DNA from: Mycolicibacter kumamotonensis
GTDB taxonomy: Bacteria; Actinomycetota; Actinomycetes; Mycobacteriales; Mycobacteriaceae
Assembly: GCF_002086285.1 (NCBI RefSeq)
Contig: NZ_MVHU01000007.1
Coordinates: 1 to 64,000 of the forward strand
Length of the DNA: 64,000 nt
Direction of reading: 5' to 3'
The notes beneath the pieces are model-generated. The model saw only the letters and a program-made list of their open reading frames with translations, searched no databases and was not told the DNA's origin. Position 1 is the first letter of the stretch. The number at the start of each line of letters is the position of its first letter. Of the stretch, positions 9,043 through 18,195 are shown piece after piece. Both the position numbers and the translations under genes were made by a program.

Positions 9043-10410
9043 GTGGATTCCGATGCCCTGGCCCAGCTGATCGCCGACCTGCCCGACGGGATGGTGGTCA
9101 CCGATCCGACGATCACCGCGGGCTACCGCCAGGACAACGCGCTGGACCCGCTGGCGGGCCAACCGCTGGCGGTGGTGCGTCCGCTGCGCACCGAGGAGGT
9201 GCAGACGGTCATGCGCTGGGCGAGCGCGCACCGGGTCCCGGTGGTGACCCGCGGCGCGGGCACCGGACTGTCCGGCGGCGCCACCGCCGTCGACGGCGGG
9301 ATCGTGCTGAGCACCGAGAAGATGCGTGACATCACCGTCGACCCGGTCACCCGCACCGCGGTGTGCCAGCCCGGCCTGTTCAACGCCGAGGTGAAGAAGG
9401 CCGTCGCCGCGCACGGACTGTGGTACCCGCCGGACCCGTCGTCGTTCGAGATCTGCAGCATCGGCGGCAATATCGCCACCAACGCCGGCGGGCTGTGCTG
9501 CGTCAAATACGGCGTCACCACCGACTACGTGCTGGGCCTGGAGGTGGTGCTGGCCGACGGCACCGCGGTGCGCCTGGGCGGGCCGCGCCTCAAAGACGTC
9601 GCCGGGCTGTCACTGACCAAACTGTTCGTCGGCAGCGAGGGCACCCTCGGGGTGATCACCGAGGTGACACTGCGACTGCTGCCGGCCCAGCCCAAGTCCG
9701 CGGTGGTGGTGGCCACCTTCGACTCGGTGGCCGCCGCGGCCGAGGCGGTGCTCGACGTCTCCGGGCGGCTGCGCCCGTCGATGCTGGAGTTCATGGACGG
9801 CGCGGCGATCAACGCCGTCGAGGACCAACTGCGGATGGGATTGGACCGCGACGCCGCCGCCATGCTGGTGGCGGCCTCCGACGAGCGGGGTCACGCCGGC
9901 GCGGACGACATCGAGCTGATGGCCCGGGTGTTCACCGAGCACGGCGCCAAGGACGTCTTCTCCACCGATGACCCGGTCGAGGCCGAAGGCTTCGTGGCGG
10001 CCCGGCGATTCTGCATCCCGGCCGTCGAGGCCAAGGGGCCGCTGCTGCTCGAGGATGTGGGCGTGCCCCTGCCGCAGCTGGGCGCGCTGATCACCGGGAT
10101 CGAGAAGATCGCCGCCGATCACCGGGTGATGATCGCGGTGATCGCCCACGCCGGGGACGGCAACACCCACCCGCTGATCGTGCACGACCCGAACGACCCC
10201 GACGAGGTCCACCGCGCCGAGGCCGCATACGGCGAGATCATGGACCTGGCGATCACCCTGGGCGGCACCATCACCGGCGAGCACGGGGTCGGGCGGCTGA
10301 AGCGGCCGTGGCTGGCCCAGCAGCTGGGGCCCGAGGCGATGGCGCTCAACCAGCGGGTCAAGGCGGCGCTGGATCCGCTGAACCTTCTCAACCCGGGTGC
10401 GGGGATCTGA
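9043..10410 (+). CDS. FAD-linked oxidase, GlcD-type (glycolate/D-lactate dehydrogenase family)
   Basis: About 455 residues, typical for the GlcD/D-lactate dehydrogenase (VAO-type) family. The FAD-binding motif VVTRGAGTGLSGGA lies near residues 66-79. It is followed by SIGGNIATNAGGLCCVKYG, and by a C-terminal region with HAGDGNTHPLI and GTITGEHGVG, which carry the flavin- and metal-contacting residues of the family. It oxidises a D-2-hydroxy acid; whether this is glycolate, D-lactate or another acid cannot be read from sequence. It corresponds to Rv1257c and lies just upstream of cyp130, as in M. tuberculosis. The GTG start is supported by the leaderless -10 at 9030. Confidence 0.9.
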   Translation: MDSDALAQLIADLPDGMVVTDPTITAGYRQDNALDPLAGQPLAVVRPLRTEEVQTVMRWASAHRVPVVTRGAGTGLSGGATAVDGGIVLSTEKMRDITVDPVTRTAVCQPGLFNAEVKKAVAAHGLWYPPDPSSFEICSIGGNIATNAGGLCCVKYGVTTDYVLGLEVVLADGTAVRLGGPRLKDVAGLSLTKLFVGSEGTLGVITEVTLRLLPAQPKSAVVVATFDSVAAAAEAVLDVSGRLRPSMLEFMDGAAINAVEDQLRMGLDRDAAAMLVAASDERGHAGADDIELMARVFTEHGAKDVFSTDDPVEAEGFVAARRFCIPAVEAKGPLLLEDVGVPLPQLGALITGIEKIAADHRVMIAVIAHAGDGNTHPLIVHDPNDPDEVHRAEAAYGEIMDLAITLGGTITGEHGVGRLKRPWLAQQLGPEAMALNQRVKAALDPLNLLNPGAGI

Positions 10411-10461
10411 GCGGTGCTCTGCGGGCGCGAACGCGCCGCGAAGGTCCGCCCGAGGGGGGGA

Positions 10462-10490
10462 TTGACAGTTAGGAAGTCATGTCGTATCAA
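10462..10490 (+). promoter_or_regulatory. cyp130 promoter (TTGACA, 17-bp spacer, TATCAA)
   Basis: A perfect -35 TTGACA at 10462-10467 and a 4/6 -10 TATCAA at 10485-10490 are separated by 17 bases. The ATG at 10497 is six bases after the -10, so the transcript is probably leaderless. Inverted repeats overlap the -10 and the start codon. Confidence 0.6.
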
Positions 10491-10501
10491 TGAGACATGA
10501 C
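10476..10501. promoter_or_regulatory. Inverted repeat over the cyp130 promoter, candidate TetR operator
   Basis: GTCATGTC (10476-10483) and GACATGAC (10494-10501) are perfect reverse complements around a 10-base spacer, covering the -10 and the start codon. It suits repression by the TetR protein encoded by the second gene of the operon. A second repeat interlocks with it (10490-10517). Binding is inferred. Confidence 0.6.
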
Positions 10502-10517
10502 GACTGCTGTGTCTCAT
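10490..10517. promoter_or_regulatory. Second, overlapping inverted repeat at the cyp130 start
   Basis: ATGAGACA (10490-10497) and TGTCTCAT (10510-10517) are perfect complements with a 12-base spacer inside the first codons of cyp130. It shares bases with the right arm of the upstream repeat. It could be a second operator or an mRNA hairpin at the 5' end of a leaderless message. Confidence 0.5.
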
Positions 10518-11717
10518 CCAAAGTTTGAGCTGTGCAACGCCGACACCTGGCCCAACCCCTGGCCGATGTACACCGCGCTGCGCGATCACGACCCGGTCCA
10601 TCACGTGGTTCCGGCGAACGCGCCCGACCAGGACTACTACGTGCTGTCCCGCCACGCCGACATCTGGGCGGCCGCCGCCGACCATGAGACCTTCTCCTCC
10701 GCGCAGGGGCTGACCGTCAACTACGGCGAGCTGGAGATGATCGGCCTGGCCGACAACCCGCCGATGGTGATGCAGGATCCGCCGGTGCACACCGAGTTCC
10801 GCAAGTTGGTGGCGCGGGGCTTCATGCCGCGGCAGGTGGAGTTGCTGGAGCCGAAGGTGCGTGAGTTCGTGGTGCAGCGGCTCGAACGGCTGCAGGCCGA
10901 CGGCGCCGGGGACATCGTCGTCGACCTGTTCAAGCCGCTGCCGTCGATGGTCGTCGCGCACTACCTGGGTGTGCCCGAGCAGGACCGCGCGCAGTTCGAC
11001 GGCTGGACCGATGCGATCGTCGCGGCCACCGTCAGCGAGGACGGTGTCGCCTCGGCCGGTGACGCGATCGGCCAGATGATGGGCTACTTCACCGAGCTCA
11101 TCGAACGGCGCCGCACCGAACCGGGGGACGACACGGTCTCGCATCTGGTGGCGGCCGGATTGGGTGCCGACGGTGACATCAAAGGTCTGCTGTCGGTGCT
11201 GGCTTTCACCTTCACCATGGTCACCGGCGGCAACGACACCACGACGGGAATGCTGGGCGGCTCAGTGCAATTGCTGCAACGGTCCCCCGACCAGCGTCAG
11301 CTGCTGGTGGACCGGCCGGAGCTGATCCGCGACGCCGTCGAGGAGCTGCTGCGGTTGACCTCGCCGGTACAGGGGCTGGCCCGCACCACCACCCGCGACG
11401 TGACGGTCGGCGACACCACCATTCCGGCGGGCCGCAAGGTGTTGCTGCTCTACGGCTCGGCCAACCGCGACGAGCGGCACTTCGGGCCCGACGCCGCAGA
11501 GCTCAACGTGGTGCGCAAGCCGCACCAGATCCTCACCTTCAGCTACGGCGCTCATCACTGCATCGGCAATCAGGCCGCGCGTATGCAAGCCCGGGTGGCG
11601 CTGGAGGAAGTGCTGGCCCGCTGCCCGAACTATACGGTCGATGAGGCCGGGATCCGCTGGGCCGGAGGCGGTTACGTGCGCCGGCCGCTGTCGGTGCCCT
11701 TCACCGTCGGGTCATGA
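10497..11717 (+). CDS. cyp130: Cytochrome P450 CYP130
   Basis: About 406 residues, very close over long stretches to what I remember of M. tuberculosis CYP130 (Rv1256c), such as AQGLTVNYGELEMIGL and MVMQDPPVHTEFRKLV. P450 landmarks are present: I-helix GGNDT (residues 244-248), ELLR for the ExxR pair near 283-286, and the haem-ligand loop FSYGAHHCIG with Cys355. It is a soluble haem monooxygenase needing ferredoxin and reductase partners, none encoded nearby. The natural substrate of CYP130 is not established. The ATG at 10497 is supported by a leaderless promoter. Its TGA overlaps the ATG of the TetR gene (ATGA), indicating translational coupling. Confidence 0.95.
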   Translation: MTTAVSHPKFELCNADTWPNPWPMYTALRDHDPVHHVVPANAPDQDYYVLSRHADIWAAAADHETFSSAQGLTVNYGELEMIGLADNPPMVMQDPPVHTEFRKLVARGFMPRQVELLEPKVREFVVQRLERLQADGAGDIVVDLFKPLPSMVVAHYLGVPEQDRAQFDGWTDAIVAATVSEDGVASAGDAIGQMMGYFTELIERRRTEPGDDTVSHLVAAGLGADGDIKGLLSVLAFTFTMVTGGNDTTTGMLGGSVQLLQRSPDQRQLLVDRPELIRDAVEELLRLTSPVQGLARTTTRDVTVGDTTIPAGRKVLLLYGSANRDERHFGPDAAELNVVRKPHQILTFSYGAHHCIGNQAARMQARVALEEVLARCPNYTVDEAGIRWAGGGYVRRPLSVPFTVGS

Positions 11718-12310
11718 TGGCCGGGCGGGCCTGGCTGTCGGATCAGCGCGGTGAGCTGGCCGCCGAGAAGATCCTCGACGCGGCCGAGAAGTTGTTCGCC
11801 CAGCGTGACCCAGCGTCGGTCGGCATGAACGAGATCGCCCGCGCCGCAGGGTGTTCGCGTGCCACGCTGTACCGCTACTTCGAGAGCCGCGAGGCGCTCT
11901 ACACCGCCTACGTACACCGTTGGGCCAACACCCTGTATCACGAACTGACCCGGCGGCTGTCCGGTATCGAGGACCCGTCGCAGCGGCTGGTCACCGGGAT
12001 CATCGAGTCGCTGGCGCTGGTGCGCGGCAATCCGGCACTGGTGTCGTGGTTCGCCGAGACCGGTCCGCCGATCGGTGCGGCGATGGCCGAGCGCTCCGAG
12101 GTCATCACCGTGATGGTCACGACGTTTTTGTCCGCGTTGGGGACCGATGACACCGAGGCGATGCAGCAGCGCGCCCGCTGGGTGGTGCGGGTGATGACCT
12201 CGCTGCTGAGCTTTCCGGGCCGCGACGCCGACGACGAGCGGGCGATGCTGATGCAATTCGTGGTCCCGGTCGTGGTCTCGCCGGGACGGCTCAACTCCGC
12301 ACCCGGGTAA
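11714..12310 (+). CDS. TetR-family regulator partner of cyp130
   Basis: About 198 residues. The N-terminal TetR helix-turn-helix includes AAEKLFAQRDPASVGMNEIARAAG and continues with CSRATLYRYFESREALY at about residues 50-66. The C-terminal half is a divergent ligand-binding domain. It is translationally coupled to cyp130 by a 4-bp ATGA overlap and corresponds to Rv1255c. The inverted repeats over the cyp130 promoter make self-repression of the two-gene operon the simplest model, with a P450 substrate or product as possible inducer; this is inference. Its 3' end overlaps the convergent acyltransferase gene by 20 bp. Confidence 0.9.
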   Translation: MMAGRAWLSDQRGELAAEKILDAAEKLFAQRDPASVGMNEIARAAGCSRATLYRYFESREALYTAYVHRWANTLYHELTRRLSGIEDPSQRLVTGIIESLALVRGNPALVSWFAETGPPIGAAMAERSEVITVMVTTFLSALGTDDTEAMQQRARWVVRVMTSLLSFPGRDADDERAMLMQFVVPVVVSPGRLNSAPG

Positions 12311-13430
12311 ACCGGTGCAGCAGCCAGGACACCGGAATGGTGACCAGCATCGTGACGACGAACAGGTTGAGCATCGAGCCGGTGTAGACCGGCGCGCGTA
12401 GCGCCTCCACCATCACCACCTCCATCAGCACCAGGTGGACCAGGAAGATCTCGTAGGAGATCTCGCCCAGCCACACCATCGGCCTGCTGGCCAGCAACCG
12501 CGCGTACCAGCCTTGGTTGCCCAGCGCCAGCGGCGCCACCGCCAGGGTGGCGATCGCGGCGTAGAAGCCCGCCTTGACCAGTGCCTCCGAGAGTTTGGCC
12601 GGCGAGGTGGTGGGCTCTCCGGCCAGCGGGGTGGCCGCGATGAGATAGCAGATGAGCGCCAACGGAATCGCCACGAACCCGTAGCAGCGCACGCCCATCG
12701 CCTGCAGCACCGCCAGCGCCATACCGCCGAGGAACCAGGCCAGGTAGGTCGGCAGCCACAGCCGGGCGCCGTCGGGCAGAAAGTCGCCGGCGTGCACCAG
12801 GATCAGCCAGGCCGGGGTGATCATCGCCAGCGCGGTCAACCCGGCCAGCAGTCGCACCGGTCGCCACTGCCGCCGGCACAGCCAGACCAGCGTGAGATAG
12901 GCCATCGCCGGCAGCACCACGTAGAAGGCGACCTCCACCGCGAGGCTCCACATCTGGGTGAGGCCCTGATGCAGATAGCCGAACATGTAGTTGTCGGTGT
13001 AGATCTGGGTCAGAGTCAGGTTGCGCAGCAACCCGATCGGATTGTGGCCCGGGTTCGGGCCGGCGGTGCGGTAGTGGTAGATCAGATAGGCCAGCGCCAC
13101 GGTGACGACATAGGCGGGCATGATGCGCCGCACCCGGTGCCAGGCGTAGCGGCGCACCGAGGGCGCCGGACGGTCGAAAGCGGTGGCGCGCACCCAGGGT
13201 CGGAACAACAGAAAACCGGAGAGCACGAAGAAGATCGGCACCCCGATCTCCATCCGCGAACCCAGCAGGCCGGCGTAGCCGTGGGTGTACTTGCCGGTGG
13301 TGTAGGCCGCATGCGTGCCGACGACCAGGATGGCGGCCACCGCACGCACACCGGTCAGCGAGGCGACCCGATCGACGTGAGCGACCTGCTCCAGTCCGCC
13401 CTGGGCGACCTCCTCGCGCGGCAGCGTCAT
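12291..13430 (-). CDS. Acyltransferase 3 family integral membrane protein
   Basis: About 379 residues with roughly ten hydrophobic segments, matching the acyltransferase 3 (OafA/YrhL) family. Near the N-terminus are SLTGVRAVAAILVVGTHA, with the conserved His of the family, and VPIFFVLSGFLLFRPW. Members O-acylate cell-envelope carbohydrates or peptides; the acceptor here is unknown. It corresponds to Rv1254. The ATG at 13430 overlaps the deaD stop (ATGA), so it is the coupled second gene of a deaD operon, and its own end runs 20 bp into the convergent TetR gene. Confidence 0.88.
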   Translation of the reverse strand: MTLPREEVAQGGLEQVAHVDRVASLTGVRAVAAILVVGTHAAYTTGKYTHGYAGLLGSRMEIGVPIFFVLSGFLLFRPWVRATAFDRPAPSVRRYAWHRVRRIMPAYVVTVALAYLIYHYRTAGPNPGHNPIGLLRNLTLTQIYTDNYMFGYLHQGLTQMWSLAVEVAFYVVLPAMAYLTLVWLCRRQWRPVRLLAGLTALAMITPAWLILVHAGDFLPDGARLWLPTYLAWFLGGMALAVLQAMGVRCYGFVAIPLALICYLIAATPLAGEPTTSPAKLSEALVKAGFYAAIATLAVAPLALGNQGWYARLLASRPMVWLGEISYEIFLVHLVLMEVVMVEALRAPVYTGSMLNLFVVTMLVTIPVSWLLHRFTRVRS

Positions 13431-15160
13431 CCCATCCGTTTCCGGTGCGTCCCCCCGTCGCCGTGGCGGTCGGGTTTGCCGGACGGGCGGTCCCGGCGCA
13501 GGTTGATCAGCTGGCCCTGAATCCTGGTGCGTTCCAGCGCTTTGAGCGTGTTGCCGGACAGCTTGGCGGGCAGTTCCACCAGCGAGTGGTCCACCCGGAT
13601 GCTGATGTTGCCGAAGTCGCTGCGGTGCAGACCGCCCTCGTTGGCCAGTGCACCGACGATCGCGCCCGGGCTGACCTTGTGCCGCTTGCCGACCGAGATC
13701 CGGTAGGTGGCGAACCCGTCCTTCGGCGGGCCTTTGCGGTCGCGTTTGCGGTCGTCGCGGCCGCCGTCGCGATCCGGCTTGGCGCGATCGCGTCGCTTGT
13801 CCGGCGGCGGCTCCACCATCAAGAACGCCTCGCCGTCACGGGACTGCAGCGCCAGCGCGGCGGCGATGTCGGCCATCGGCACGTTGTGCTCGCGGCTGTA
13901 GTCCTCGACCAGGCGGCGGAACAACTCGATGCCCGACGCACCGAGGTGGTTGGTGATCGCGTCGGCGAACTTCGCGACCCGCTGGGCATTGACGTCCTCG
14001 ACACTGGGCAGCTCGGCCTCGACCAGCTTTTGCCGCGTCACCTTCTCGATCAGCCTGAGCAGGTGGCGTTCCCGCGGGTTGACGAACAGCAGCGCCGTCC
14101 CCGAGCGCCCGGCCCGTCCGGTGCGCCCGATCCGGTGCACGTAGGCCTCGGGGTCGTTGGGGATGTCGTAGTTGACGACGTGGGAGATCCGGTCCACATC
14201 CAGTCCGCGGGCCGCGACATCGGTGGCGACCAGGATGTCGATGTTGCCGCTCTTGAGCGCGGCGATGGTCCGCTCCCGCTGCGCTTGGGCGATGTCACCG
14301 TTGATCGCCGCCGCGGAAAACCCTCGGGCACGCAGTTTTTCGGCGACCTCCTCGGTGGCCTGCTTGGTGCGGACGAACACGATCATCGCCTCAAAGGACT
14401 CGACTTCGAGCACCCGCGTCAGGGCATCCATCTTGCGGGGGCCGGCGACCTCGATGTAACGCTGGGAGATGTTCTCCGCCGTAGTGGTTTTCGCCTCGAC
14501 GGTCACTTCGACAGGGTCGTGCAAATAGCGGCTGGTGATGCGGCGAATGGCCGGCGGCATGGTCGCCGAGAACAGGGCGACCTGCTTGTACTCGGGGGTG
14601 TCGGCCAGGATGCGCTCGACGTCCTCGGCGAAACCCATCTGCAGCATCTCGTCGGCCTCGTCGAGCACCAAGTAATCCAGGTGCGACAGGTCCAGACTGC
14701 CGCGTTCCAGATGGTCGATGACCCGGCCCGGGGTGCCGACCACCACTTGGGCGCCGCGCCTCAGCCCGGACAGCTGCACCGTGTAGGACGCGCCGCCGTA
14801 GATCGGCAACACGTTGACCCGCGGCAGATGAGCGCCGTACCGCCCGAACGCCTCGGCCACCTGTAGGGCCAGCTCCCGGGTGGGCGCCAGCACCAGCGCC
14901 TGGGTGGCCTTGCTGGCGATGTCGATGCGCGAAAGGATCGGAATGGCGAACGCCGCGGTTTTGCCGGTACCGGTCTGGGCCAGACCGACCACGTCGGAGC
15001 CGGCCAGCAATGCCGGGATGGTGGCGGCCTGAATCGCCGAGGGCGTCTCGTAGCCGACGTCGGCGACGGCCTGCAACACCGAAGGGTGGATCTGCAGGTC
15101 AGCGAAGGACCCGGCGGGTGGGTGGGAATCGGACCCGGCGGGGGTGTCAGGGGAGCTCAT
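13427..15160 (-). CDS. deaD: DEAD-box ATP-dependent RNA helicase (DeaD/CsdA)
   Basis: About 577 residues. All core motifs are visible in order: AQTGTGKTAAFAIP (motif I), PTRELALQ (Ia), GTPGRVIDHL (Ib), DEADEML (II), SATMP (III), then VATDVAARGLDVDRI (V) and HRIGRTGRAG (VI). A Lys/Arg/Asp-rich linker leads to a DbpA-type RNA-binding fold (FATYRISVGKRHKVSPGAIV) and a short basic tail. It unwinds RNA in ribosome assembly and mRNA turnover, often important in the cold. It corresponds to Rv1253. The acyltransferase gene overlaps its stop, so expression of the two is coupled. Start is the ATG at 15160. Confidence 0.95.
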   Translation of the reverse strand: MSSPDTPAGSDSHPPAGSFADLQIHPSVLQAVADVGYETPSAIQAATIPALLAGSDVVGLAQTGTGKTAAFAIPILSRIDIASKATQALVLAPTRELALQVAEAFGRYGAHLPRVNVLPIYGGASYTVQLSGLRRGAQVVVGTPGRVIDHLERGSLDLSHLDYLVLDEADEMLQMGFAEDVERILADTPEYKQVALFSATMPPAIRRITSRYLHDPVEVTVEAKTTTAENISQRYIEVAGPRKMDALTRVLEVESFEAMIVFVRTKQATEEVAEKLRARGFSAAAINGDIAQAQRERTIAALKSGNIDILVATDVAARGLDVDRISHVVNYDIPNDPEAYVHRIGRTGRAGRSGTALLFVNPRERHLLRLIEKVTRQKLVEAELPSVEDVNAQRVAKFADAITNHLGASGIELFRRLVEDYSREHNVPMADIAAALALQSRDGEAFLMVEPPPDKRRDRAKPDRDGGRDDRKRDRKGPPKDGFATYRISVGKRHKVSPGAIVGALANEGGLHRSDFGNISIRVDHSLVELPAKLSGNTLKALERTRIQGQLINLRRDRPSGKPDRHGDGGTHRKRMG

Positions 15161-15331
15161 GGCGCCTAGCAGTCTACGGGCAACATCACCCGCCTACCGC
15201 CACAGTTGACCTGCACCCCCGATGGCGTCGGTGGGTGCGTCGGCCCGAGACGACACGTGCTGACCGAGGCGGAACCGCCGTGGCACAGCGGTGGTCGGCC
15301 GCGCCTCCCGAAATTGTCCCCCGCGCGACGG

Positions 15332-15337
15332 TACGGT
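15332..15337 (+). promoter_or_regulatory. -10 box (TACGGT) for leaderless lprE
   Basis: TACGGT ends seven bases before GTG 15345. It selects that GTG over the upstream in-frame GTG at 15291, and the resulting protein starts directly with a lipoprotein signal peptide. Confidence 0.55.
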
Positions 15338-15344
15338 GCCCGGT

Positions 15345-15911
15345 GTGTTTGCAGCCGCTAGACCCTTAGCCGTGGCCGGCACGCTGTCCGTGGCGCTGCT
15401 GGCCGGTTGCAGTTCGGGCGATTCCACCGTCGCCAAGACACCGCAGAACACCAGCCCTCCCGCGGCGGCCGACGATAGCGCGGCGCCCACCTCGACCGCG
15501 CCGAAGACGGGTGCCGGCCCGGCTCCGGCGGACCCGTGCGCGGTCAACCTGGCCGCCCCGGCGATCGCCAAGGCGGTCTCGGAGCTGCCCCCCGACCCGC
15601 GCAGCGGCCAGCCCTGGAGCCCGGAACCGCTGGCCGGCAATTACAGCGAGTGTTCGGAGTTGTCGGCGGTGATCGTCAAGGCCAACACCAACGCCGAACA
15701 TCCCAGCACCCGGGCGGTGCTGTTCCATCGCGGGGCGTTCCTACCGCAGTCGGTGCCCGACACCTACGGGTTCAGCGGGATCGACCTCGCCCACTGCACC
15801 GCCGACACGGTGGCACTGAAGAACGCCAGCGGAATCGCCGGGCTGAGCGGCCTGGTGAAATTCCGTTGGAACGGTTCCGGGGTGGAGATCATCGGCACCA
15901 CCGCCCGCTAG
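15345..15911 (+). CDS. lprE: Lipoprotein LprE
   Basis: About 188 residues starting at the GTG that follows a leaderless -10. A short hydrophobic signal ends in lipobox LAGC at about residues 18-21, followed by a Ser/Thr/Ala/Pro-rich tether, so it is membrane-anchored on the outside. The rest is a compact domain with four Cys (DPCAVN, YSECSEL, AHCTAD and the lipid-bearing one). It is the positional and sequence equivalent of LprE (Rv1252c), which I recall being linked to evasion of host responses; the biochemical role is unknown. It is divergent from deaD and convergent with the MFS gene. Confidence 0.8.
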   Translation: MFAAARPLAVAGTLSVALLAGCSSGDSTVAKTPQNTSPPAAADDSAAPTSTAPKTGAGPAPADPCAVNLAAPAIAKAVSELPPDPRSGQPWSPEPLAGNYSECSELSAVIVKANTNAEHPSTRAVLFHRGAFLPQSVPDTYGFSGIDLAHCTADTVALKNASGIAGLSGLVKFRWNGSGVEIIGTTAR

Positions 15912-15928
15912 CCGGTCGCGCGCGGCAA

Positions 15929-17995
15929 CTAGCGGTCGCGCTGGGAGTGCCGTCCCAAGGCGTCGGTGTCGTCGGGGTCCTCCCGGTAGTGCCGGTTGCG
16001 GCGCGCCGGTCCTTGGCCGGTGATACCGAATTTCGCCAGCACGTCGGGCACTTGCGTCCCGTTGGCGATGGGACGGAAATGATCTCCGGCAGCGATGTGA
16101 AAGCCGTTGCGGCTCACCGGCTCCGGTTTCGGAATCGGGGCCGCCACCGGTGGGATTTCGACGGTCAGCGGCTCGGTGGCGGGGTCGTCGTGCCGGACGG
16201 GTCGACGGGGTTGAGGCCGGACGGGCCGGTGCACTTCCTGCTGGACCGCCCGGTGCACGTCGTGACGGGCTTCCGGCTCGCTCGGGGCGACGACCGGGAT
16301 CAGCTCGGTCGGCTCGTCGACGTCGCGGGCGGTGCGCACCGTCGCGAAGTGTCGAGGCAGGCTGACGCGCTCCACGCGCACCTCGGCGACCCGAACCTCG
16401 TCGTCGAGTTCGTCGAGGTCGTCGAGTTCGTCGAGGTCGTCGAGTTCGTCGAGGTGGTCGATCTGCCGGGACCGCCGGCGGGCCGGCGGGATCACGATGC
16501 CGACCAGAAACAGGGCGGCGGCCACGCCGAACAGCGCGACGAAGGCCGGCAGCAGCGTCGACTCCGACATCGCCGCCGAGAACGGCTCGTGCAGGAACTC
16601 GGGCAGTTGCAGTGCCCCGGGGTGCGCGCCCCCGGGCATCGGCGGCAGGTCGGCCGAGATCCGCGACGTCATGAAGGCGGCCATGCCGGCACTACCGAGC
16701 ACCGCTCCGATCTGACGGGTCGCGTTGTAGACCCCTGAGCCGGCGCCGGCCAGGTGCGGCGGCAGGTTACGGGTGGCGGTCGCTGCCAACGGCGACCAGA
16801 TGAACGCCATGCCGACCCCGATCGCCGCGAACGGCAGGAGCAGGCGCCAGACCGCGGTGGTGGGCGTCATCTCGATCGACAGCCAGGTCAGTGCGATCGC
16901 CAGCACCGAGAAGCCGAACCCGACCACTGAGCGGGGATGGGCCCGGTCGACGATTCTGCCGACGACGGGCGCAAGCACCCCGGTGGCGATCGCCATCGGC
17001 GCGGTCAGCAACGCCGACCTGGTGGGTGACATTCCGCACACCACCTGTGCGTAGAACATCACCGGCAGCACCATCGCGGTGGCGGCAAAACCGATGACGG
17101 CCACCCCGACGTTGGCCAGACCGAAGTCGAGGTCCCGGAAGATGTGCAGCGGGATCAGCGGCTCACCGTTGGTGACCGCCTGCCAGTAGATGAAGGCAGC
17201 CAGGAAGCCGATGCCCCCGACGATCACCGCCCAGACCCACGGCGCCCACGCCTGTGACTCGCCTTCCTGCAGGGCGAACACGACGAGGAACATCCCGATC
17301 CCCGACAGCGCCACCCCGACCAGGTCGAATCGGTGCCGGTGGACCGGCAGCTCGGGGATCAGCACCACCGCCAGCACCAAGCCGAGGACGCCGATCGGGA
17401 CGTTGACGAAGAAGATCCACTCCCAGCCGAGCCGGTCCACCAGCACGCCACCGGCCAGCGGTCCGATCAGCGTCGCGACACCGGCGGTGGCTCCCCACAC
17501 GCTCATCGCCATGCCGCGGCGGTCGGCGGGGAACGTCCGGGTGATCACCGACAGGGTCTGCGGGGTCAACAGCGCGGCGCCGACGCCCTGCACCGCACGC
17601 GCGGTGACCAGCATCGCGATACCGCCCGCCAGGCCGCACCACAGCGAGGCGGCGGTGAACACCGCCAGCCCGACCAGGTAGAGATTCTTCGGGCCGAACT
17701 GGTCGCCGAGCCGTCCGGCGACCAGCAGCGGCACCGCGTAGCCCAGCAGATAGGCGCTGGTCACCCAGATCACCGTGTCGTAGCCGATGTCGAGTGCCGC
17801 CATGATGCTGGGATTGGCGACGGCCACGATGGTGGAATCCACCAGGATCACGAAGAAACCGAGCATCATCGCCCACAGCGCGTTCCACGGATTGGGCGAG
17901 TCCACCGGAGCGTCGGGTCGCCGCGCCGCGAACTGCGCGGCATCGGCACCCCTGGCGTGATCGCCGGGTCGAGTCCGGCTGCTCGCGGTGCTCAC
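15929..17995 (-). CDS. MFS drug transporter, DHA2 (14-TMS) type, with acidic repeat tail
   Basis: About 688 residues from the GTG at 17995, which has a purine-rich GGGGAGGGG upstream; an ATG at 18046 is an alternative. The first ~500 residues form a 14-helix EmrB/QacA-like transporter. DHA2 landmarks are [14 protein letters not shown] in helix 1, [16 protein letters not shown] (loop 2-3), [16 protein letters not shown], and motif C-like [25 protein letters not shown]. It should export drugs or envelope compounds using the proton gradient and corresponds to Rv1250. Unusual is a cytoplasmic tail of about 180 residues that opens with three LDELDD repeats and continues Pro- and Arg-rich. The tail's role is unknown. 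Confidence 0.9.
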   Translation of the reverse strand: MSTASSRTRPGDHARGADAAQFAARRPDAPVDSPNPWNALWAMMLGFFVILVDSTIVAVANPSIMAALDIGYDTVIWVTSAYLLGYAVPLLVAGRLGDQFGPKNLYLVGLAVFTAASLWCGLAGGIAMLVTARAVQGVGAALLTPQTLSVITRTFPADRRGMAMSVWGATAGVATLIGPLAGGVLVDRLGWEWIFFVNVPIGVLGLVLAVVLIPELPVHRHRFDLVGVALSGIGMFLVVFALQEGESQAWAPWVWAVIVGGIGFLAAFIYWQAVTNGEPLIPLHIFRDLDFGLANVGVAVIGFAATAMVLPVMFYAQVVCGMSPTRSALLTAPMAIATGVLAPVVGRIVDRAHPRSVVGFGFSVLAIALTWLSIEMTPTTAVWRLLLPFAAIGVGMAFIWSPLAATATRNLPPHLAGAGSGVYNATRQIGAVLGSAGMAAFMTSRISADLPPMPGGAHPGALQLPEFLHEPFSAAMSESTLLPAFVALFGVAAALFLVGIVIPPARRRSRQIDHLDELDDLDELDDLDELDDEVRVAEVRVERVSLPRHFATVRTARDVDEPTELIPVVAPSEPEARHDVHRAVQQEVHRPVRPQPRRPVRHDDPATEPLTVEIPPVAAPIPKPEPVSRNGFHIAAGDHFRPIANGTQVPDVLAKFGITGQGPARRNRHYREDPDDTDALGRHSQRDR
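16400..16453. repeat. Three perfect tandem 18-bp units in the MFS gene
   Basis: The 18-base unit GTCGTCGAGTTCGTCGAG occurs three times without a mismatch at 16400, 16418 and 16436. On the minus strand each unit encodes LDELDD. A perfect in-frame tandem repeat of this kind is prone to copy-number change. Confidence 0.9.
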
Positions 17996-18160
17996 AAGCG
18001 CCGCCCCTCCCCTCTCTGCGCGCTGCGCTTCCGGGTACGAAGCCACTTGATGCGACGCTACGGACTGATTTTGTGTTGAACAAACTCGCAGCGCCGATGC
18101 GCTGATTCGCTGCCGAACAGCTACTGCACCGTTGAAGCGGGTAAACCGCTACCGGAGCGT

Positions 18161-18166
18161 TAGCCT
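18161..18166 (+). promoter_or_regulatory. -10 box (TAGCCT) upstream of the small membrane protein gene
   Basis: TAGCCT fits TANNNT and lies about 30 bases before the ATG at 18196. That ATG has a CGGAGG ribosome binding site, so a short-leader transcript is expected. Confidence 0.4.
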
Positions 18167-18195
18167 GAACACCAGCGACCGGAACGGAGGCGACC

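Noticed and set aside
15911..15929. Possible bidirectional terminator between lprE and the MFS gene
   Set aside because: Only an imperfect GC run with flanking CTAG; no stable stem-loop followed by T residues could be identified by eye.
17996..18046. Longer MFS start at ATG 18046
   Set aside because: The GTG at 17995 has a strong purine-rich upstream site, while the extension ([13 protein letters not shown]) is unlike the family; kept only as an alternative.
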